Assembly (NCBI GenBank): GCA_003149565.1
Contig: QCWH01000026.1
Span: forward strand, 1-57,126
Length of the DNA stretch: 57,126 nucleotides
From: Marivita sp. XM-24bin2
GTDB lineage: Bacteria > Pseudomonadota > Alphaproteobacteria > Rhodobacterales > Rhodobacteraceae
Direction: 5' to 3'
The first letter of the stretch is position 1. Each line of letters opens with the position of its first letter. Below, one piece after another: positions 1 through 7,993 of the stretch. The notes under the pieces were generated by a model. The model saw nothing but the letters and a program-made list of their open reading frames with translations, was not told the origin of the DNA and ran no database searches. The position numbers were made by a program, and so were the translations under genes.

Positions 1-888
1 ATCGTCCAACAGAATTTCAGACCGGCGTTCGATCTTTTCGAGGTCGGTGGGTACGACGTCACAACTGCGGCCGCTGGACCTGCGGATGCTGTTCATGTGA
101 CATTGCCGCGCAGCCGCGAGTTGGCCAAAGGCTTGCTCGCACAAGCCGAAAAGCTGGCTGGCGACGGGTTGGTCATTATCGACGGGGCAAAGACCGACGG
201 GATCGACGCAATTCTGAAATTTGCGAAAAGTCGGGTCGCGATTGATGGTCAGATGTCCAAGGCGCATGGAAAGATTTTCTGGTTCTCAGCGGCAAATGCT
301 TTCGAGGATTGCGCGCTGCCAGAGCCTGCCGTCTTGGAGTCGGGCTGGATCACGCAGCCCGGCGTGTTCTCGGCTGATGGCCCCGACGCCGGATCAGAGG
401 CGCTCGTTCGAGTATTGCCGCAATCTTTGAAAGGGCGGGGAGCGGACCTTGGCGGCGGGTGGGGTTTCCTCACGCGGCATCTCCTGTACCTCAAGGGCGT
501 TTCGCATGTCGATCTTGTCGAAGCGGATCATCGGGCCCTTGCATGCGCGCAGCTTAACGTCACGGATGATCGGGTCGCTTTCCACTGGGCGGATGCCACG
601 ACGTGGGGACCGCCCGGCAGTCTTGATTGGGTTGTCTCAAATCCGCCATTCCACACCAGCCGTGTGCCCGATGCATCTTTGGGGCAGGACTTCATCCGCT
701 CTGCGGCGCGACTGCTAAAACCCAAAGGCACCTTCGTAATGGTGGCGAACCGGCATCTTCCGTATGAAACAACCTTGTCGTCCTGTTTTGCACAGGTCCA
801 GGAATTGGATGGCGACAATCGCTTCAAGATATTGCAAGCTGATCAGCCAATAAGCGCTGGCAAACCCACCCGCGCCAGACGGCGCTGA
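1..888 (+). CDS. rsmC: 16S rRNA (guanine-N2) methyltransferase RsmC-like, 5' truncated by window
   Basis: The reading frame is open from base 1, so the start lies upstream; a GTG at 97 is internal. The 295 visible residues fit a class I SAM-dependent methyltransferase of the RsmC type, which methylates a guanine N2 in 16S rRNA of the small ribosomal subunit. The SAM-binding motif I is seen as ADLGGGWGFLTRHLL near bases 442-486, and the substrate/catalytic motif SNPPFH near bases 637-654. The N-terminal half looks like the degenerate methyltransferase domain usual in RsmC. The next gene begins 12 bases after the stop, suggesting cotranscription. RsmC rather than RsmD or a HemK-like enzyme is favoured by the two-domain layout and the NPPFH motif. 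Confidence 0.8.
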   Translation: MVQQNFRPAFDLFEVGGYDVTTAAAGPADAVHVTLPRSRELAKGLLAQAEKLAGDGLVIIDGAKTDGIDAILKFAKSRVAIDGQMSKAHGKIFWFSAANAFEDCALPEPAVLESGWITQPGVFSADGPDAGSEALVRVLPQSLKGRGADLGGGWGFLTRHLLYLKGVSHVDLVEADHRALACAQLNVTDDRVAFHWADATTWGPPGSLDWVVSNPPFHTSRVPDASLGQDFIRSAARLLKPKGTFVMVANRHLPYETTLSSCFAQVQELDGDNRFKILQADQPISAGKPTRARRR

Positions 889-900
889 GAGAGGTCTCGT

Positions 901-1704
901 ATGTCATTCTCGATCGAAGGCAAAACCGCGATTGTCACCGGCGCCGCCAACGGTGTTGGATTGGCCATAGCGCGGCACTTTGTCGATCAGGGCGCTAATG
1001 TCATGTTCGCTGATATGGACGAAGCCCGTCTCTCGCATGAATGCGGCGAGATCGTCGAAGAGGAGGGCAATATTCGCTATTTCGCAGGTGATCTTCGCGA
1101 ACGCCTGACGCTTGCCAATCTGCTTTCTGCAACCATCGACGCCTTTGACCGTATTGATATTCTGGTGAACGGCAGTCGTCAGGTGCTTCCGTCCGATCCT
1201 TTGGATCTCGACGACACCACGCTGGAAGAGCTTGTCTTGCAAAATGTGACAAACACATTCCGCCTGTCGCAGATGGTTGCAAAACGCATGATCAAGCAAT
1301 CGGCAGATAAGGAAAAAGGCCAGGCAGGGGCGATTGTGAACCTCTCCTCGATCGCTGCGCGGCGCACGCAGCCCGAGTTGCTGGGGTTTTCAGTTGCTAT
1401 GGCAGCTCTGGACCAGTTGACCCGGTCTCTGGCTGTGTCTTTGGCAGAGCATAGGATTCGTGTGAATTCCGTGGCCCTCGGGTCGGTCATGTCGGCGAGC
1501 CTCAAGCAGGCGTTGAAAGACCATGATGGGTACCGCGAAGAGATTGAAGAGAACACGCCTCTGTCCCGGATCGCCAGCCCTGCCGAACTGGCTCAGGCCG
1601 TCCAATTTCTGTCCTCTGAGGGTGCGGGCTTCATCACGGGCCAGATCATGACGATCGACGGTGGTCGTACATTGCTTGACCCGGCGAACGCTCCGGCGCA
1701 CTGA
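901..1704 (+). CDS. SDR-fold protein with degraded active site (putative pseudoenzyme)
   Basis: This 267-residue protein has the short-chain dehydrogenase/reductase fold. It has a dinucleotide-binding TGAANGVG motif at residues 13-20, a DxD-type beta-strand end (FADMD), the active-site serine region NLSS (147-150), and the C-terminal GQIMTIDGG. The catalytic YxxxK pair is missing: the equivalent stretch reads FSVAM, so Tyr is Phe163 and Lys is Met167. The structural NNAG motif is also changed to VNGSR. The codons (ttt, atg) are unambiguous. It may bind NAD(P) without classical dehydrogenase chemistry. A GAGAGAGG ribosome site precedes the ATG. It lies between rsmC and hemF on the same strand. 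Its substrate and role are unknown. Confidence 0.75.
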   Translation: MSFSIEGKTAIVTGAANGVGLAIARHFVDQGANVMFADMDEARLSHECGEIVEEEGNIRYFAGDLRERLTLANLLSATIDAFDRIDILVNGSRQVLPSDPLDLDDTTLEELVLQNVTNTFRLSQMVAKRMIKQSADKEKGQAGAIVNLSSIAARRTQPELLGFSVAMAALDQLTRSLAVSLAEHRIRVNSVALGSVMSASLKQALKDHDGYREEIEENTPLSRIASPAELAQAVQFLSSEGAGFITGQIMTIDGGRTLLDPANAPAH

Positions 1705-1738
1705 CTGGTTTCACAGAACAATCAAGTCCTTGTAGCGG

Positions 1739-1767
1739 CTTGTGATTTTCGTAACGCATTGTACTGT
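1739..1767 (+). promoter_or_regulatory. Candidate hemF promoter
   Basis: A CTTGTG hexamer at 1739-1744 is followed after 17 bases by TACTGT at 1762-1767. The spacing fits a sigma-70 type promoter and the -35 resembles the alphaproteobacterial CTTGAC. The -10 is poor. If real, transcription would start near 1774, inside the inverted repeat described next. Confidence 0.3.
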
Positions 1768-1789
1768 CCTGTCAGAAATATAGGACAGT
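1763..1789 (+). promoter_or_regulatory. Inverted repeat over the hemF ribosome-binding site (possible operator)
   Basis: ACTGTCCT (1763-1770) and AGGACAGT (1782-1789) form a perfect 8-base inverted repeat with an 11-base spacer. The right arm contains the hemF Shine-Dalgarno AGGA, 7 bases before the ATG at 1793. The same stretch also holds TGT-N12-ACA (1770-1787), which is the half-site and spacing described for PpsR/CrtJ tetrapyrrole repressors. Either a protein operator or an RNA hairpin hiding the ribosome site is possible. Confidence 0.4.
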
Positions 1790-1792
1790 GAC

Positions 1793-2686
1793 ATGACGGA
1801 AGAATTTGACACCGAAAAAGCCCGCGCCTCAGCCTGGTTCCGGGATCTGCGCGATCAGATCGTCGCCGCATTCGAAGGGCTTGAGGACAGTCACGACACC
1901 GGCCCGATGAGCGATGCGGCTCCGGGGCGGTTTGAAGTGACCGAGACAAAGCGGACATCCGATGACGGTTCTGACGCCGGCGGTGGCCTGATGAGCGTCA
2001 TGCGCGGTGGTCGGGTCTTTGAAAAGATCGGTGTCAACGTTTCTACAGTATATGGAACGCTGGGTGAGCGTGCGCAAAACGCGATGGCGGCCCGCAAGGG
2101 CATTCCAGGGATGAAAGACGACCCTCGTTTCTGGGCGTCAGGCATCAGCCTTGTCGCTCATATGCAGAACCCGCATTGCCCAGCCGTACACATGAATACG
2201 CGTATGTTCTGGACGCCTCATGCCTGGTGGTTTGGTGGTGGGTCCGACCTCAATCCCTGCATCGAATACGCCGAGGACACGCAGCATTTCCATGATGCCC
2301 AGAAAAAGCATCTCGACCCACATGGAGAGGCGCATTACCCGCGGCTCAAGGAATGGGCGGACGAGTACTTTTACGTCCCGCACAGGGGTCGTGCGCGCGG
2401 TGTGGGTGGCATCTTTATGGATGACCATAACACTGGCGATTGGGAAACCGACTTTGCTCTGACGCAGGACATCGGCCGCGCGTTCCTGCCGGCCTATGTG
2501 CCGCTGGTCGAAAAGCGCCGCGTGCAGGATTGGTCTGACGCCGACAAAGACACCCAATTGGTCCATCGCGGTCTCTATGCAGAATACAATCTCGTCTATG
2601 ACCGGGGCACCAAGTTCGGTCTGGAGACGGGGCACGACGCAAATGCCGTACTGATGAGTCTCCCGCCATTGGCGAAATGGGTCTGA
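1793..2686 (+). CDS. hemF: Oxygen-dependent coproporphyrinogen-III oxidase
   Basis: This cytoplasmic haem-pathway enzyme oxidatively decarboxylates coproporphyrinogen III to protoporphyrinogen IX using O2. At 297 residues it matches the family length. Diagnostic stretches are GVNVSTVYG, NPHCPAVHMNTRMF, WWFGGGSDLNP (substrate-binding Gly/Asp region) and YFYVPHRGRARGVGGIFMDD. An inverted repeat overlaps the ribosome site, so expression may be controlled at the start. The oxygen-independent counterpart hemN lies about 9.4 kb downstream beside fnrL, so both routes for this step are in one neighbourhood. It converges with rluE with a 3-base gap. Confidence 0.97.
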   Translation: MTEEFDTEKARASAWFRDLRDQIVAAFEGLEDSHDTGPMSDAAPGRFEVTETKRTSDDGSDAGGGLMSVMRGGRVFEKIGVNVSTVYGTLGERAQNAMAARKGIPGMKDDPRFWASGISLVAHMQNPHCPAVHMNTRMFWTPHAWWFGGGSDLNPCIEYAEDTQHFHDAQKKHLDPHGEAHYPRLKEWADEYFYVPHRGRARGVGGIFMDDHNTGDWETDFALTQDIGRAFLPAYVPLVEKRRVQDWSDADKDTQLVHRGLYAEYNLVYDRGTKFGLETGHDANAVLMSLPPLAKWV

Positions 2687-2689
2687 AGG

Positions 2690-3235
2690 TCAGGCGTTCC
2701 GCCAAGTCCCCGGTGCGATGCCGTCCAGAGACCATTCTCCGACGGACCAGCGTACCAAACGCAGGCAAGGTAAACCGACATGCGCCGTCATGCGGCGCAC
2801 CTGCCGGTTGCGTCCTTCGGTGATGGTCAGCCGCAACCACGCATCCGGCACCGTCTTGCGATAGCGAACCGGCGGGTCGCGCTCCCATAGGTCCGGCGGC
2901 GTGATCACCTCGACCAGCGCAGGACGGGTCGGGCCATCCTTGAGGGTCACGCCTCGGCGCAGATTGTCCAATTGGTCCTCGGTCGGTGCGCCTTCGACCT
3001 GAGCGAGATATGTCTTGGGCGACCGGAACTTCGGGTTGCTGATCTTGGCTTGCAACTTACCGTTATCGGTCAACACCATAAGCCCTTCACTGTCGCGGTC
3101 CAAGCGGCCGGCGGGATACACGCCCGGCACATCAATGAATTCGGACAAGGTGCGCCGTTCCGATCCCTCGGTGCCCTTGTCCGTGAACTGCGACAGCACA
3201 TCGAACGGCTTGTTGAACAGGATCACCCGGGTCAT
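2690..3235 (-). CDS. rluE: 23S rRNA pseudouridine synthase, RluE type
   Basis: This 181-residue RsuA/RluE-type synthase lacks the N-terminal S4 domain, which suits RluE (23S rRNA U2457) rather than RluB or RsuA. The catalytic Asp46 lies in [12 protein letters not shown], and GRNRQVRRM near residue 147 is the second family signature. Its ATG overlaps the tadA stop in an ATGA, so it is probably translated by coupling with tadA. Exact target uridine is inferred from family length only. Confidence 0.88.
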   Translation of the reverse strand: MTRVILFNKPFDVLSQFTDKGTEGSERRTLSEFIDVPGVYPAGRLDRDSEGLMVLTDNGKLQAKISNPKFRSPKTYLAQVEGAPTEDQLDNLRRGVTLKDGPTRPALVEVITPPDLWERDPPVRYRKTVPDAWLRLTITEGRNRQVRRMTAHVGLPCLRLVRWSVGEWSLDGIAPGTWRNA

Positions 3236-3693
3236 GCGCCCAAGCTCCGTTTGGCGGCAAAGAAATCGACCAAAAGTTGTTCCGCCTCTGTTGCGCTGAC
3301 CCCATCGTAAATCTCGGGCTTATGGTGGCATTGTGCATGCGAAAACACCCGTGCTCCGTGCGCGACACCACCGGATTTTGCGTCCCCGGCTCCATAGTAA
3401 AGTCGGCGGATTCGCGCATTGGAGATAGCCCCGGCGCACATCGGGCAGGGCTCTAATGTCACATAGAGATCATGATCGGTCAGGCGCTCGACACCAAGCA
3501 AGGCGCACGCGTCGCGGATCGCCAGCATCTCGGCATGTGCAGTAGGGTCATGCAATTCACGGGTCCGGTTGCCTGCTGCAGCGACGACTGTCCCATCCGC
3601 AGCAACGACGACGGCGCCCACCGGGACCTCTCCCCGGTCAGCGGCTTCGCGCGCCTGGTCGAGTGCCAGCGACATATTGGATCGGAATATCAT
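3232..3693 (-). CDS. tadA: tRNA-specific adenosine deaminase
   Basis: TadA deaminates A34 of tRNA-Arg(ACG) to inosine, allowing one tRNA to read CGU, CGC and CGA. The 153-residue protein has the zinc-binding HAE (residues 53-55, with the proton-shuttling Glu55) and PCPMC (Cys83, Cys86). The frame stays open upstream, but MIFRSNM at 3693 is chosen because homologues begin this way; a second ATG lies 18 bases in. It diverges from rluB with 63 bases between starts and overlaps rluE by 4 bases. A substrate tRNA-Arg(ACG) gene is at 39388. Confidence 0.95.
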   Translation of the reverse strand: MIFRSNMSLALDQAREAADRGEVPVGAVVVAADGTVVAAAGNRTRELHDPTAHAEMLAIRDACALLGVERLTDHDLYVTLEPCPMCAGAISNARIRRLYYGAGDAKSGGVAHGARVFSHAQCHHKPEIYDGVSATEAEQLLVDFFAAKRSLGA

Positions 3694-3756
3694 AAGCCCG
3701 TCATAGACCGCGCAACCACCTTTCCCAAGGGGCCGAATTCGACTAAGCCGCACAGC

Positions 3757-4569
3757 ATGACACAGAACACGCCCCCCGGCGACCGGATCGCCAAAGTGAT
3801 TGCCCGCGCAGGCCTTGCCAGTCGTCGCGAGGCCGAACAATTGATCCTGCAGGGTCGTGTATCGGTAAACGGTAAGACAATCGACAGCCCGGCTCTGAAT
3901 GTCACGGCATCTGACAAGATTGTTGTGAACGGAAAAGTGGTCGGAACCCCGGACGAGCCGCGTCTCTGGCTGTATCACAAGCCACCGGGCCTTGTGACGA
4001 CGACAAAGGACGAACAGGGCCGACCGACGATCTTTGACAAGCTGCCCGAAGAATTGCCGCGCGTGATGAGCGTGGGGCGGCTGGACCTTAATTCCGAGGG
4101 CCTGCTGCTCTTGACGAATGACGGTGGCATCAAGCGCAGGCTCGAACTGCCCTCAACGGGCTGGCTTCGAAAATACCGCGTCCGCGTCAAAGGCCAGCCC
4201 ACGGACCAACAGCTTGACCCGTTGCGCAAAGGGCTGAAGGTCGACGGAGAGACATTCCAGCCGATGACTGTGTCTCTGGACCGACAGCAGGGTGCCAATG
4301 CCTGGCTGACGGTCGGTCTGCGCGAAGGTAAGAACCGCGAGGTTCGCCGGGCAATGGCGGATTTGGGGCTTACCGTGAACCGTTTGATCCGAATCTCGTA
4401 TGGACCGTTCCAATTGGGCCAGTTGAAGCCCGGTGAGGTCGAAGAGCTTCGCCGCAAAGTCGTTCGGGACCAATTGGGTCTTGATGATGCACAGGATGCC
4501 AAAGCATCCAAGCCGCAGAAACCAAAAGGGAATTCCGTGCGTCGGAAGCCGCGACCCAAGCGGAGTTGA
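3757..4569 (+). CDS. rluB: 23S rRNA pseudouridine synthase, RluB type
   Basis: This 270-residue protein has an N-terminal S4 RNA-binding domain (about residues 8-60, ASRREAEQLILQGRVSVNG) and a synthase domain with catalytic Asp110 in VGRLDLNSEGL. GKNREVRR is the C-terminal family motif. The tail is basic (KPQKPKGNSVRRKPRPKRS) and probably binds RNA. This layout fits RluB, which modifies U2605 of 23S rRNA. The ATG at 3757 is chosen over the longer open frame because it places the S4 domain right at the N-terminus. Confidence 0.9.
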   Translation: MTQNTPPGDRIAKVIARAGLASRREAEQLILQGRVSVNGKTIDSPALNVTASDKIVVNGKVVGTPDEPRLWLYHKPPGLVTTTKDEQGRPTIFDKLPEELPRVMSVGRLDLNSEGLLLLTNDGGIKRRLELPSTGWLRKYRVRVKGQPTDQQLDPLRKGLKVDGETFQPMTVSLDRQQGANAWLTVGLREGKNREVRRAMADLGLTVNRLIRISYGPFQLGQLKPGEVEELRRKVVRDQLGLDDAQDAKASKPQKPKGNSVRRKPRPKRS

Positions 4570-4634
4570 CGGAGTCCCCGATCTTTCCCTTTTAACGCCC
4601 ATTTTCCGCCCGGATTGCTGGCGAAAACCACAGC

Positions 4635-4832
4635 ATGCTGATTACGTTCATCACATCCGCTGTGCTTGTCACATCTGTTCTGTTGGTCCTGTCCAATCTG
4701 GGCACGGTGGCTGACGATACATCAAAGGCTCTGATGGGCGCGATGCAACGCATTCGCACACATGGTGCGATGGCCTCATCGGTGGCTTTCGCGATCCTGT
4801 GGCTCACAATTTTTTCGCTGGGGTTGCTATGA
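4635..4832 (+). CDS. Small two-helix membrane protein, first gene of the TelA/SPFH cluster
   Basis: This 65-residue protein is almost entirely two hydrophobic segments (about residues 3-23 and 46-65) joined by a short polar loop containing ADDTSKALMGAMQRIRTHG. I do not recognise a family. Its stop overlaps the next start as ATGA, so it is translationally coupled to the XpaC-like gene and is likely a subunit or accessory of that membrane complex. No strong ribosome site is seen before the ATG, which lowers confidence in the exact start. Confidence 0.6.
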   Translation: MLITFITSAVLVTSVLLVLSNLGTVADDTSKALMGAMQRIRTHGAMASSVAFAILWLTIFSLGLL

Positions 4833-5686
4833 CGGAACAGCGCTTCAACAGCCTTCTCACCGATCAGGATAGCGCAGCGCTGGGCAAGGTCGCCCCAGCC
4901 GAAGAAGTCCCGGTTGGGTTCATGGTTCTTGCAACCTGTCCGTTGATCCTATGGTTGCTGGATGGGACAGTCGCCGGTCTGGCCTCGGCGATTGTTATCA
5001 TTGCGCTGTTTGGTTTGGGGCTTCTATGCTTGTCCGTCGGTCAAAAGGCGCATTTTGCCTACGATTCCGCAGAAGTTGCCGCACGACCAAAGATTCCATT
5101 CAAACTGATTGGCAGCATCATCGTTGCACTTGTTGTCGGGCTTTTGGCGACCACGAAAATCGGCAATCCGGCGATCCCGATGGTCATATCCCTCTCGACA
5201 TTCATTCTGTGCCTGATCTCTTTCGGGCTTGACCCGATGCGGCACAAGGGTCTGGACAACCCGACCATGAAGAACCGGATTGTGAATATCGCCCTGTATC
5301 AGTCGATCGACGATCGGTGCGAAGACCTGCTGCACACACTTGCGCAGTTGGAGGACGACGATCTTTTCGAACGCACCCGCGTGGCTGTGAACACTGTCAT
5401 GGGCCTGTTGGGAACGATTGATTTCACAACACCCACTATTCAGCGCATTGCGCCTTCTGTGAACAGGCTTTTGGATAAACTGCAGGCGGAAGTTGACGCG
5501 TTTTCAAGCGCACCAGACGGTCGCGTCACACAGTTTCAACGCAAGAAATTCCTGATCAAGGTGCAAACCCTTGTCGATGCATTCGAAAGCCGTGCACGCA
5601 AGAACGGTATAGGTCGAGGTCGGGATAATTTCGAACTCCAGACCGATTTGCTGTTCAACCGGATGAACCGCCACCGCGCTGCCTGA
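4829..5686 (+). CDS. XpaC-like four-helix membrane protein (diverged paralogue)
   Basis: The 285-residue protein has an N-terminal cytoplasmic stretch, four predicted transmembrane helices in two pairs (about residues 32-72 and 90-135), and a C-terminal helical domain. Straight after the last helix it carries FGLDPMRHKGLD. The neighbouring XpaC has FGIDPMRDKGMDG at the same place, so the two appear to be paralogues. The longer open frame from 4799 is rejected because ATG 4829 gives the ATGA overlap with the preceding gene. Role unknown; the context suggests a membrane partner of TelA. Confidence 0.7.
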   Translation: MTEQRFNSLLTDQDSAALGKVAPAEEVPVGFMVLATCPLILWLLDGTVAGLASAIVIIALFGLGLLCLSVGQKAHFAYDSAEVAARPKIPFKLIGSIIVALVVGLLATTKIGNPAIPMVISLSTFILCLISFGLDPMRHKGLDNPTMKNRIVNIALYQSIDDRCEDLLHTLAQLEDDDLFERTRVAVNTVMGLLGTIDFTTPTIQRIAPSVNRLLDKLQAEVDAFSSAPDGRVTQFQRKKFLIKVQTLVDAFESRARKNGIGRGRDNFELQTDLLFNRMNRHRAA

Positions 5687-5766
5687 GCGGAACTGCGCCG
5701 ACTTCCCCCTAGTAAGCCCTGAGCACATCCCCTAAGTTTCTAATGGCACTTGGAAATGGGGGGCGC

Positions 5767-5856
5767 ATGACCGGTTCTGGCCTGCAAAAAGTCAGCTATG
5801 TATTATTGCTTGTCGTCTTGTTCGGCGTCTCCAGTGGCTGGCTTGGAGGCCTGTGA
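5767..5856 (+). CDS. Putative 29-residue single-helix micro-protein
   Basis: ATG 5767 opens a 30-codon frame ending at TGA 5854-5856. The middle (SYVLLLVVLFGVSSGWLGGL) is a plausible transmembrane helix. It sits in the only sizeable gap of the cluster, and its 3' end contains the GGAGG (5845-5849) that serves xpaC. The upstream G-run is only a weak ribosome site. It may be a small membrane protein, a leader that couples translation to xpaC, or chance. Confidence 0.4.
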   Translation: MTGSGLQKVSYVLLLVVLFGVSSGWLGGL

Positions 5857-5858
5857 CC

Positions 5859-6761
5859 ATGGCCCAGCGCTACGGCGGCAAATACAGTCCTGATGGGGCA
5901 TCGAACGACCAGCAAGCACGCGGCGCTGCACGGCCCTTCAAAGGCGCAAGTGTCGATCCTGTTGGCGCACGGTCGAATATTTTGTTCGTACCACCTGTGG
6001 TCCTGGCCTTCACGTCTATCAATGAGGGCGCGATCGGCATGGGTCTTGGTCTGGTTGGAGCCGGGGCGCTTGTCTTGGGTGCGTGGCTTCTGCGCGGCGG
6101 GTTGACCGCTGAGGCCGCATATCAAGCGCGCAAGGTATCTCGTCGGCCAGCGTTCCCGCGCAAGATCGCGGCTGCTGTGTTGGCAGGTGTCGGTGTGGGC
6201 ATTGCGGCTTTCGCAAATGAGCCGGGCCTGATTGCGCCAGTGATCTACGGAGTGGCTGCAACCGCTTTGCATCTTGGAGCTTTCGGAATCGATCCAATGC
6301 GCGACAAGGGCATGGACGGCATCGACACATTTCAACAGGATCGCGTCGCACGCGCGGTGGGTGAGGCAGAAGCGCATCTCGCGGCGATGCGCGATGCAAT
6401 AAAGCGGTCTGGCGACCGGCGGATGATCTCCCGCGTCGAACGGTTTGAGACCACGGCCAAAGACCTGTTTCGCACTGTGGAAGAAGACCCCAGAGACCTG
6501 ACCGCCGCGCGCAAGTATCTCAGCGTCTACCTGATGGGCGCGCGTGATGCGACGATCAAGTTTGCTGATGTCTACGCCAGGACGAATGATGCCCGAGCCC
6601 GTAGTGACTACGAAGCGCTGCTGGATGATCTGGAACAGAACTTCTCGGCGCGTACCCGCAAAATGCTTTTGGATGACCGGTCCGATCTGACGGTTGAGAT
6701 TGATGTGCTGCGCGACCGTCTGCAGCGCGAAGGCGTCCGAATTGATCGTGACGTGAAATAG
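5859..6761 (+). CDS. XpaC-family membrane protein
   Basis: This 300-residue protein belongs to the family named after XpaC (5-bromo-4-chloroindolyl phosphate hydrolysis protein). The name comes from a phenotype and does not establish enzyme activity. Four hydrophobic segments span about residues 40-80 and 105-148, followed by FGIDPMRDKGMDG and a long helical cytoplasmic domain. ATG 5859 is preferred to the in-frame GTG 5853 because GGAGG (5845-5849) is 9 bases from the ATG. The family is commonly found beside telA, as here, where telA follows after 29 bases. Confidence 0.8.
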   Translation: MAQRYGGKYSPDGASNDQQARGAARPFKGASVDPVGARSNILFVPPVVLAFTSINEGAIGMGLGLVGAGALVLGAWLLRGGLTAEAAYQARKVSRRPAFPRKIAAAVLAGVGVGIAAFANEPGLIAPVIYGVAATALHLGAFGIDPMRDKGMDGIDTFQQDRVARAVGEAEAHLAAMRDAIKRSGDRRMISRVERFETTAKDLFRTVEEDPRDLTAARKYLSVYLMGARDATIKFADVYARTNDARARSDYEALLDDLEQNFSARTRKMLLDDRSDLTVEIDVLRDRLQREGVRIDRDVK

Positions 6762-6790
6762 AGTAGAGATATTTTGTAGAGGGACGTCTG

Positions 6791-7990
6791 ATGTCTGAAA
6801 CAACCCGCGCCAAAGCCCAGGATACATTGGCCCTGGTCGAAGAAGTGAATGCCGTGGTCCTCCCGGAACCCAAGGCCGTCGATGCTATTGTTCCATTGGC
6901 GCAAGCCGATCCTGTGATCGGTGATGAAATCCGGTCTCGCATGAACGAGATCGATATAACTGACACTCAATCCATCGTGTCCTTTGGTTCGAATGCTCAA
7001 GCGGAACTACAGGAAATTTCCCAGGCCATGCTTGCAGATGTCCGCAACAAGGATGTGGGCCCAGCCGGCGACAGTCTGCGCGGCATTGTCAGCACGATCC
7101 GGGGTTTTTCAGTCTCCGAACTGGATGTGCGCCGCGAGCGCAGCTGGTGGGAAAAGCTGCTGGGCCGCGCCGCGCCATTTGCCAAGTTCACGGCTCGTTT
7201 TGAAAAGGTTCAGGGTCAAATTGACAGGATCACAGACGATCTGCTGAAGCACGAGCACACGCTCCTGAAGGACATCAAGTCGCTCGATCTTCTGTACGAC
7301 AAGACGCTGCAATTCTACGATGAATTGGCGCTCTACATCGCCGCAGGCGAAGAAAAAATTCAGGAACTGGATAATACGGACATCCCGGCGAAAGAGGCCG
7401 AAGTGCAGGCCGCGCCCGAAGACGACCAAGTGATGAAGGCACAAGAATTGCGTGATCTGCGCGCGGCGCGCGACGATCTCGAACGCCGGGTGCATGACCT
7501 GAAACTGACGCGTCAGGTGACGATGCAGTCATTGCCGTCGATCCGCCTGGTACAGGAGAATGACAAGTCACTTGTCACCAAGATCAACTCGACGCTCGTG
7601 AACACTGTGCCGCTCTGGGAGACCCAACTGGCACAGGCTGTCACGATTCAGCGTTCGGCCGAAGCGGCGGCAGCGGTACGCGACGCCAATGATCTGACGA
7701 ACGAGCTTTTGACGTCGAACGCCAAGAACCTGCGTGACAGCAACAAGCTAATTCGCGAAGAAATGGAACGTGGCGTCTTCGATATCGAAGCGGTCAAGCA
7801 GGCCAATGCCGATCTTATCGGCACCATTCAGGAGAGTCTTCAGATCGCAGATGAAGGCAAAGCGAAGCGAGCGGAAGCGGAGGCTGAACTGAAAAAGATG
7901 GAGGCCGAACTGCGCGACACGTTGGCGGCGGCAAAGGCCCGCAAGGATGGAATTGGCGATACAACGGCCACTTCCATGCCGGACCAATAA
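6791..7990 (+). CDS. telA: TelA-family (toxic anion resistance) protein
   Basis: This 399-residue, mostly alpha-helical soluble protein matches the TelA/KlaA family, first named for tellurite-resistance phenotypes. Recognisable stretches are FSVSELDVRRERSWWEKLLGRAAPFAKFTARFEKVQGQIDRI-type sequence around residues 100-145, LPSIRLVQENDKSLVTKI near 250, and a C-terminal charged coiled coil rich in Glu, Lys and Ala (about 330-385). There is no signal peptide. Biochemical function is unknown; the family is generally linked to envelope stress. It follows xpaC closely and is 3 bases before the DUF2927 gene, so cotranslation as a complex is likely. Confidence 0.9.
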   Translation: MSETTRAKAQDTLALVEEVNAVVLPEPKAVDAIVPLAQADPVIGDEIRSRMNEIDITDTQSIVSFGSNAQAELQEISQAMLADVRNKDVGPAGDSLRGIVSTIRGFSVSELDVRRERSWWEKLLGRAAPFAKFTARFEKVQGQIDRITDDLLKHEHTLLKDIKSLDLLYDKTLQFYDELALYIAAGEEKIQELDNTDIPAKEAEVQAAPEDDQVMKAQELRDLRAARDDLERRVHDLKLTRQVTMQSLPSIRLVQENDKSLVTKINSTLVNTVPLWETQLAQAVTIQRSAEAAAAVRDANDLTNELLTSNAKNLRDSNKLIREEMERGVFDIEAVKQANADLIGTIQESLQIADEGKAKRAEAEAELKKMEAELRDTLAAAKARKDGIGDTTATSMPDQ

Positions 7991-7993
7991 AAC

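Noticed and set aside
5859-6761. Annotating XpaC as a phosphatase
   Set aside because: The family name comes from an indicator-dye phenotype; no phosphatase motif is seen and the protein is mostly membrane helices and coiled regions.
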